DNA from: Pleurotus ostreatus/Saccharomyces cerevisiae fusant
Lineage: Eukaryota; Opisthokonta
DNA: 13,441 nt
Assembly: GCA_024196135.1 (NCBI GenBank)
Contig: JAMQCK010000969.1
Span: forward strand, 1 to 13,441
Reading direction: 5' to 3'
In this document: one piece after another, positions 9,381 through 13,441 of the stretch
Numbering within the stretch: position 1 is the stretch's first letter
Layout of the letters: every line of letters starts with the position of its first letter
Made by a program: the position numbers and the translations under genes
The notes under the pieces: model-generated
Seen by the model: only the letters and a program-made list of their open reading frames with translations
What the model was told of the DNA's origin: nothing
Database searches by the model: none

Positions 9381-10639
9381 ATGGCCTGCAAACCGCAACC
9401 TGGTGCTCAGCCGTCCGACTATCTCAATCGCAAACCCCCAACGGCACGCCGCAAGCACATCAAGCGTTCCAAGTACAACTTCTGGAACACACCTTCTCGC
9501 ATGGAGCTCGTCGACGAAGATGACCGCCAGTGCCGCCTGCGCCGGTCGGAAAGGAGGCTTAATGAGATGGCCCGTCGTGTAGGTTACCTGCCCTCCGTCA
9601 CATTTCCACAACTAACGTCATGCAGAACGACCCCTACGCGACGCGCCTCAACATGAATGGCAAGGGCGCCCTGACGGGCTCACAAAAACTCATCAACAAC
9701 GTCGCGCGCGACATCCACCAGTACCACAAACAACTCGGGCAGGTGTGCGCCTTGGCGCGGCGGACGCGGGCGCAGAAGCGCAAGTACCAGCTTCAGATGG
9801 ACAAGCTCGCCAACAAAGTCGCCGACATCACCATCGCCGAGCCCGAGCCTGAGGAGCTTCAGTACCCCATGTCGGATGAGGAGTGGGCTGCGTACTGCGC
9901 CTCGTCTGAGAGCGAGCACACCTCCGATTGCACAAGCAACTCTGGCTCTGACTCGAGCTCGGAGAGCTCCGCGCCCGCGACGCCTCGCGAAGGCTCGGTC
10001 GAGCCCACCGTCTCCATTGCCGTGCAGGCCATCAACGATGTAAGCGATCCTCGTCTGCTTCACGTTACCCGATGCTTATGCGCTTCCCAGCTGCACGTAG
10101 CTACTCCCGAGGAGCGCCTCGTTCAGGAGCTGAACGACAGCATCCTGTCGATGGACCTCGCGCCCAAGCATCAGTCCCCGCCTCTGCCCAGCCGCAACCG
10201 CAAGGCCCGCCAGGCGTCCAAGCCCTACGACCGCAAGATGCGCCGCCACGCCCGCGCCGCCGAGGCCGAGCTCCCCGACGACACCCCCCTCCCCACCTCT
10301 GGCGACCTTGCCGCCGCCACCGCCCACCTTCAGTCCGCCGTCAAGCGCGCCAAGGAGCGCACCGACAGCGCGGAGTTAGCTGCCCACCACCTGAACGCCA
10401 TGGCGGGCGTCGCCTACACCCGCATCTATGGCATGCCCCCGAAGCCAGAGGATGTGCTGCACGAGGCGCTTGCGCCTGAGCAGGTGGTGCGCAAGGCCCG
10501 CTTAATCAGGGCGCAGGCGGAGAGCGCGAGGGAGCATGCCGAGAAGATGCTTTCACGGTATTGCCTGGCGTGCCAGTACGCGGGCGTGCCGGTGTCGGCG
10601 GAGCTGGTGGACACCGCGGAGGCCTTGATCGCTCTGTAA
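9381..10639 (+). CDS. Protein of unknown function with acidic/Ser-rich centre and helical ends
   Basis: I do not recognise this family. The start at 9381 has A at -3 and G at +4, and the protein changes there from low-complexity text to ordinary sequence. Intron 1 is 9579-9625 (GTAGGT...GCAG, with a CTAAC branch site). A second probable intron is 10040-10090 (GTAAGC...CCCAG, 51 bases). It has no in-frame stop, so it may be retained. Exons 9381-9578, 9626-10039 and 10091-10639 give 386 residues; retaining the second intron gives 403. The N terminus is basic (ARRKHIKRSK). Residues about 88-132 look helical and basic. Residues 147-190 are acidic and serine-rich (MSDEEW, then SES and SDS runs). 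A basic block follows at 239-258, and 275-360 is Ala-, Glu- and Arg-rich and probably helical or coiled coil. There is no signal peptide and no membrane segment. A nuclear or scaffolding role is possible but unproven. Confidence 0.72.
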
Positions 10640-11247
10640 TGGGTCGTGGCAGTGCCTCGACTTCTCTGTATAACGTGTTTCGTCTGTTTCCTTCTGATGT
10701 CTCCCTTATGCTCTCCTCTGATCTCCCGCTGAATCTCATCTCTCTGCAACTCTACTACTAATGGAATGGATCCCCTGCTCTGCTCGTCGAACGTTTTCTG
10801 TATCTTACGTACCGTTGCCTGTCTTATACTTGCCGTGTCTGTCTTATACCTACTTACCGTGCCCGTTCCGTGCCCGTGTACGCCGCCTCGAAGGTGTTCT
10901 CTACTTATCTGCTATCCTGTTGTGTGTAAAATGGAATTCCGCTGCTTTTGCGCGCTCTCATACTTGCCTTGGATACCTGTCAGTCAGGGAGTTCTGCAGC
11001 TTGGGAAAGCTGGGAAGATTGGGTGTCGAAGTACTGGCAGGCGATGCGTGACGCATGATGCGATGTCACGCGTTCATTCAGCGATGTTCCAAACTATCAG
11101 AGGCTCTCCTCTGACGCGTACTGGTGCCAGGCGCTACTGCATATCTGCTTCTCTCGCCGACGTCGTCTCGCACTTTGGGATAGATGCTGGCAATGAAGAC
11201 GCCCATGCTGCGTCCCCCAGCGAAGCCTCGGGCCTCCTTCTCATGCT
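10640..11247. other. Intergenic region after the unknown gene
   Basis: About 600 bases without a supported gene. The first 250 bases are T- and C-rich and probably include the 3' UTR of the gene ending at 10639. At 10820-10850 the decamer TGTCTTATAC occurs twice, 20 bases apart, followed by two copies of CCGTGCCCGT near 10858-10876: minor tandem structure. An open frame from 10766 to 11278 has no domain and runs into the retroposon junction, so I do not call it. Confidence 0.45.
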
Positions 11248-11261
11248 CAGATCGGGCGCGA
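11248..11261 (+). repeat. Left copy of a 14-base target-site duplication
   Basis: CAGATCGGGCGCGA directly precedes the retroposon and is repeated perfectly at 11636-11649, right after the poly(A) tail. A 14-base duplication is in the normal range for LINE-driven insertion. Confidence 0.85.
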
Positions 11262-11635
11262 GGGCGCCGGTGGGATAGTGGTACCACCGCCCAAGCTCAA
11301 TAGGACCTCGTACCAGTGTGCAGAGAGCGAGTGTTCGAGCCGCGCCCGGACTCAGTCCGTCCAATTACCACTAGGGGGTTTTAGTGGGTATGGGTGGCTG
11401 GTCACATGCTGCCGAGTCCCACACTACTCCAGAGCACGGCTGCACCCGAAGCTCTGGAGTGTGCGTAAGCGCATTTCCTCCTTCGGTGTGGTGTTCGAAC
11501 CCTCGGGGGTCCACGTTCCCCTGAACCCATTATGCGGCAGTGTTTCCGTCCTGTAGCCCGTCTCCAAAGTGGGGCCAGCTTAGAAGGGTAGAGCCTGTGC
11601 TAACGCATCCACCAAAAAAAAAAAAAAAAAAAAAA
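11262..11635 (+). mobile_element. SINE-like retroposon with poly(A) tail
   Basis: A 374-base non-coding insert bounded by a perfect 14-base direct repeat and ending in 22 consecutive A residues (11614-11635), the hallmark of target-primed reverse transcription by a LINE enzyme. The head looks tRNA-related: a degenerate A box TGGGATAGTGG (11271-11281) and a perfect B box GTTCGAGCC (11333-11341) lie 62 bases apart, and GGGCGC at the start is complementary to GCGCCC at 11342-11347. The body holds a 10-bp hairpin, ACTCCAGAGC/GCTCTGGAGT (11426-11435 and 11451-11460), and a second B-box match, GTTCGAACC (11493-11501). No reading frame of note is present, so it depends on an enzyme supplied elsewhere. 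The uninterrupted tail and intact duplication suggest a recent insertion. A processed copy of a structured non-coding RNA is an alternative. The family is not one I can name. Confidence 0.8.
11271..11341 (+). promoter_or_regulatory. Internal pol III promoter (A and B boxes) of the SINE
   Basis: The A-like box (11271-11281) fits the tRNA consensus except for G at the fourth position; the B box (11333-11341) fits GWTCRANNC exactly. Their order and spacing are compatible with TFIIIC binding, though the spacing is longer than in most tRNA genes. Confidence 0.5.
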
Positions 11636-11649
11636 CAGATCGGGCGCGA
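11636..11649 (+). repeat. Right copy of the 14-base target-site duplication
   Basis: CAGATCGGGCGCGA immediately follows the poly(A) run and is identical to 11248-11261. The two copies fix the insertion boundaries. Confidence 0.85.
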
Positions 11650-12022
11650 ATCCCCCGCCGGCTGAGAACGACAGACTCGAGGAAGAGATCGCAGCCATCC
11701 CTACTTTCGCTGATCAAAAGGTCGCGCTGCGACCTCGCGTCTCTGTCACTTGCCTGCAATTCAACTGAAGGAACCATAGGTATTGAGGAAATCTCGGAGC
11801 TCGTCGGTTTGGCACCCAACCTATCTTCCCTCAGTATCGAATACGCCCCTGTGTCCCGGAACCGTCATTCGTGGATGGTATAGTTGACCTGCTACCGCCC
11901 ATTCCCCATGACGGCCCAGGATGACGGTTCAGGGACAACGCTCGCATGCTTATACTTTTAGGTCCTTTAGTTGGTGCTGCAGAGAGCGCGACAAACACGG
12001 CGCGCAACATATGCTGCATGCC
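11650..12022. other. Gene-poor region downstream of the retroposon
   Basis: About 370 bases with no supported gene. Two short plus-strand stretches read like protein: ENDRLEEEIAAI near 11668-11703, and a leucine-rich APNLSSLSIEY near 11813-11845. They are separated by stops and I found no convincing splice joining them. They may be remnants of an F-box/LRR-like gene, but the support is weak. Confidence 0.3.
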
Positions 12023-12318
12023 ATGGCCTCGACTGCGACTTCGTCGTCGCGGAACAAAGTCCATCTCATGACGCCGTTACGCCCCTACCAGGTCGAAAGC
12101 ATCCGACAGAACGAGCATTTCTCGGAAGTCCTCGATATTTACGGGCTTGACGACTGTCTTCGACTCTACGAGGCCCTACCTCTCAAGCGACCCGAATCCC
12201 CTTATTATCTGTTCTCTGAGTACGTCCCTCACCTTCTGGTTGCGGGTGTATATATGTTCATACACTGTAACATGCACCATGCAGGCGGGACGAGTGCATG
12301 CCCCCCGTGTTGCATTGA
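12023..12318 (+). CDS. Possible small two-exon gene or gene remnant
   Basis: An ATG at 12023 opens a frame whose middle looks like real protein (short blocks HFSEVLDIYGLDD and LRLYEALPLKRPES). A donor at 12220 (GTACGT) and an acceptor ending at 12284 (TGCAG) would remove a 65-base intron and give 76 residues ending at TGA 12316-12318. Without splicing the frame continues to 12334. I recognise no family. Upstream the frame stays open to 11921, so the true start is uncertain. It could equally be one exon of a decayed gene. Confidence 0.25.
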
Positions 12319-12766
12319 AGAACTGACCTGGTAAGCTGCATTGACATTGCCACGAAAATCGCTCACACCGTCAACGATGATCGCAGGGTTGTAACAAGCA
12401 TGCAATTCCTAGTAGCTATAGAAGGCGCATCGCTCAGCAATGGCCTGTGGTAGTATGTAACACGGAGCGTTCACGCAGGACTGATGTCGAGGTCAATGTA
12501 CGTACGTACGAACGGGCAACGAGACCAAGCTCGCAGTGCGTGCGGATCCAGACCAGGCTGGTGCGCAGTGCAGAGGCAATAAATACTGGGTTCCTGGGTA
12601 CTCGGAGCGCGAAGTGGGTGTGTGAACGAGCAAAGTGAAGGCGGACGGGGTGCAGTGGTGTGAGGCAGAGTAAAGTAGCGCGGGAGACAGACGAAACGGT
12701 ACAGGCGAAGACGAAAGAGGGACGGGATGTAATGGCGACAAAGTGAGGTATCGGGTGCGTACGCAC
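12319..12766. other. Intergenic region, 3' flank of the minus-strand gene
   Basis: About 450 bases with no supported gene. The only local structure is a short GTAC repeat (12498-12510). The right half is purine-rich on this strand, so it is pyrimidine-rich in the sense of the gene ending at 12767 and probably contains its 3' UTR. Confidence 0.45.
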
Positions 12767-13441
12767 TTAGAAACCACCGGGCATGGAGAGCACGGGGTGC
12801 GCGAAGCCCGCGCGAGGGCGCGCGACGAGCTCGGCGGGGGCGCTGTGCCGCTTCCACCGCTGCTGGCGGTTCGGCGAGGCCGGCGCGTCCCTCGGTGCCT
12901 GGCCGCGCAACCCCTTGAGCATCTCCAGCCTAGGCTCACGCGCCGTCGACCCGAGGTCCATCTCGATACGCTGTTCCGCCGGTATCGGTGCGGGCTTGCG
13001 CAGCTCCTTCTCACCACCGCTCGGGGAACGGCGGCGGAGGGTGGAGAGCATGTCGATGGACGCGCGCTCGCGCTGCTCGATCGGCTGCGTCGGTGAAGTG
13101 ACCATGATCGAGGGCACGGGCGGCTTGGCCTGCGCGACGGGTGCGGTCACACGGATTTCTGGCACCGGCGCGCTGACGTTGCGGCGCAGGTTCGGGCGCA
13201 CGGGCTGCAAGAATGCGGGCAGGCGGCTGGGAACAGCATTTTCCTTGGCACCCTTAGCGAGACCCATGCGACGGCTAATGTCGTCAAGCGAGGGCAGACG
13301 CGAGCGCTTCGCCGGCTTTGGCGTCTTCGGTTGTTCGTCTGAAATCGTCGTGCACTTGCTGCGGAAGTCCACCTGCTCGACCCATGGCTCGCGAGGGTAC
13401 GTCAGGAAACCCGTCTCTTGGTTGCTGTCGTGGTTGAGTGC
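12767..13441 (-). CDS. C-terminal part of an unknown Pro/Arg-rich protein, 5' end missing
   Basis: The frame is open from the window edge (GCA at 13441-13439) to TAA at 12769-12767, 224 residues, with no in-frame stop or compelling intron. No family is recognised. The sequence is probably disordered: rich in Pro, Arg, Ser and Ala, with no membrane segment. Features seen are a basic PKTPKPAKRSR block, then SRLPSLDDISRRMG, a KEN-box-like KENAVP (Lys-Glu-Asn codons at 13246-13238), several possible proline-directed phosphorylation sites (TP, SP) and two RxxSAP-like repeats (RRNVSAP, KRHSAP). KEN and TP/SP sites are found in cell-cycle substrates of APC/C and CDK, but they also occur by chance in disordered proteins. 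The gene continues beyond the window on its 5' side. Confidence 0.75.
   Translation of the reverse strand, partial: ALNHDSNQETGFLTYPREPWVEQVDFRSKCTTISDEQPKTPKPAKRSRLPSLDDISRRMGLAKGAKENAVPSRLPAFLQPVRPNLRRNVSAPVPEIRVTAPVAQAKPPVPSIMVTSPTQPIEQRERASIDMLSTLRRRSPSGGEKELRKPAPIPAEQRIEMDLGSTAREPRLEMLKGLRGQAPRDAPASPNRQQRWKRHSAPAELVARPRAGFAHPVLSMPGGF

Noticed and set aside
10766..11278. Plus-strand open frame of 170 codons before the retroposon
   Set aside because: No domain, T/C-rich 3' UTR-like composition, and it ends in the insertion itself.
11461..11513. B-box match at 11493-11501 as a separate tRNA gene
   Set aside because: I could not fold a complete cloverleaf with acceptor, D and anticodon arms around it, and it lies within the retroposon bounded by target-site duplications.
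12498..12510. Short GTAC tandem repeat
   Set aside because: Only about three units; too short to be more than chance or minor slippage.
1..13441. CRISPR array, operon, phage or biosynthetic cluster
   Set aside because: Spliceosomal introns throughout show a nuclear eukaryotic genome. There are no spaced direct repeats of CRISPR type and no synthase or polymerase genes that would indicate a cluster or virus.

Overview
This 13.4-kb window is nuclear DNA from a filamentous fungus, most likely an agaricomycete basidiomycete. The genes are GC-rich and cut by many introns of 47-66 bases with GTRNGY-type donors. They include a PDR-type ABC pump, an M28 aminopeptidase and a CCDC16/ZNF830-type zinc-finger protein. 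I cannot name the species. A polypore-like relative is only a guess from gene style.

Layout. (1) 1-4486, plus strand: the 3' five-sixths of a full-size PDR/ABCG multidrug transporter. I resolved 16 exons, giving 1246 codons plus stop in one unbroken frame. (2) 4766-4850, plus: a tRNA-Thr(AGU) gene with a 13-base intron and a T-run terminator. (3) 5422-6963, plus: a TATA box and a seven-exon secreted M28 metallo-aminopeptidase of 377 residues with every metal ligand present. (4) 8062-7165, minus: a two-exon gene for a nuclear C2H2 protein of the ZNF830/CCDC16 family. (5) 8063-9380: a pyrimidine-rich divergent intergenic region. (6) 9381-10639, plus: a gene of unknown function, with an acidic/serine-rich centre and helical, basic flanks. 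(7) 11248-11649: a SINE-like retroposon of about 374 bases, with a 22-base poly(A) tail, a 14-base perfect target-site duplication and pol III A/B-box-like sequence. (8) 12023-12318: a weak candidate for a small two-exon gene. (9) 13441-12767, minus: the C-terminal part of an unknown proline/arginine-rich, probably disordered protein.

The genes do not form an operon or an obvious cluster. The pump (plasma-membrane efflux) and the aminopeptidase (secreted peptide trimming) are both common accessory functions in wood and litter fungi, but nothing here ties them together. I see no new defence or biosynthetic system. The most distinctive items are the young-looking retroposon, the intron-bearing tRNA gene, a stop-free intron of length 3n in the unknown gene, and the two unrecognised proteins.
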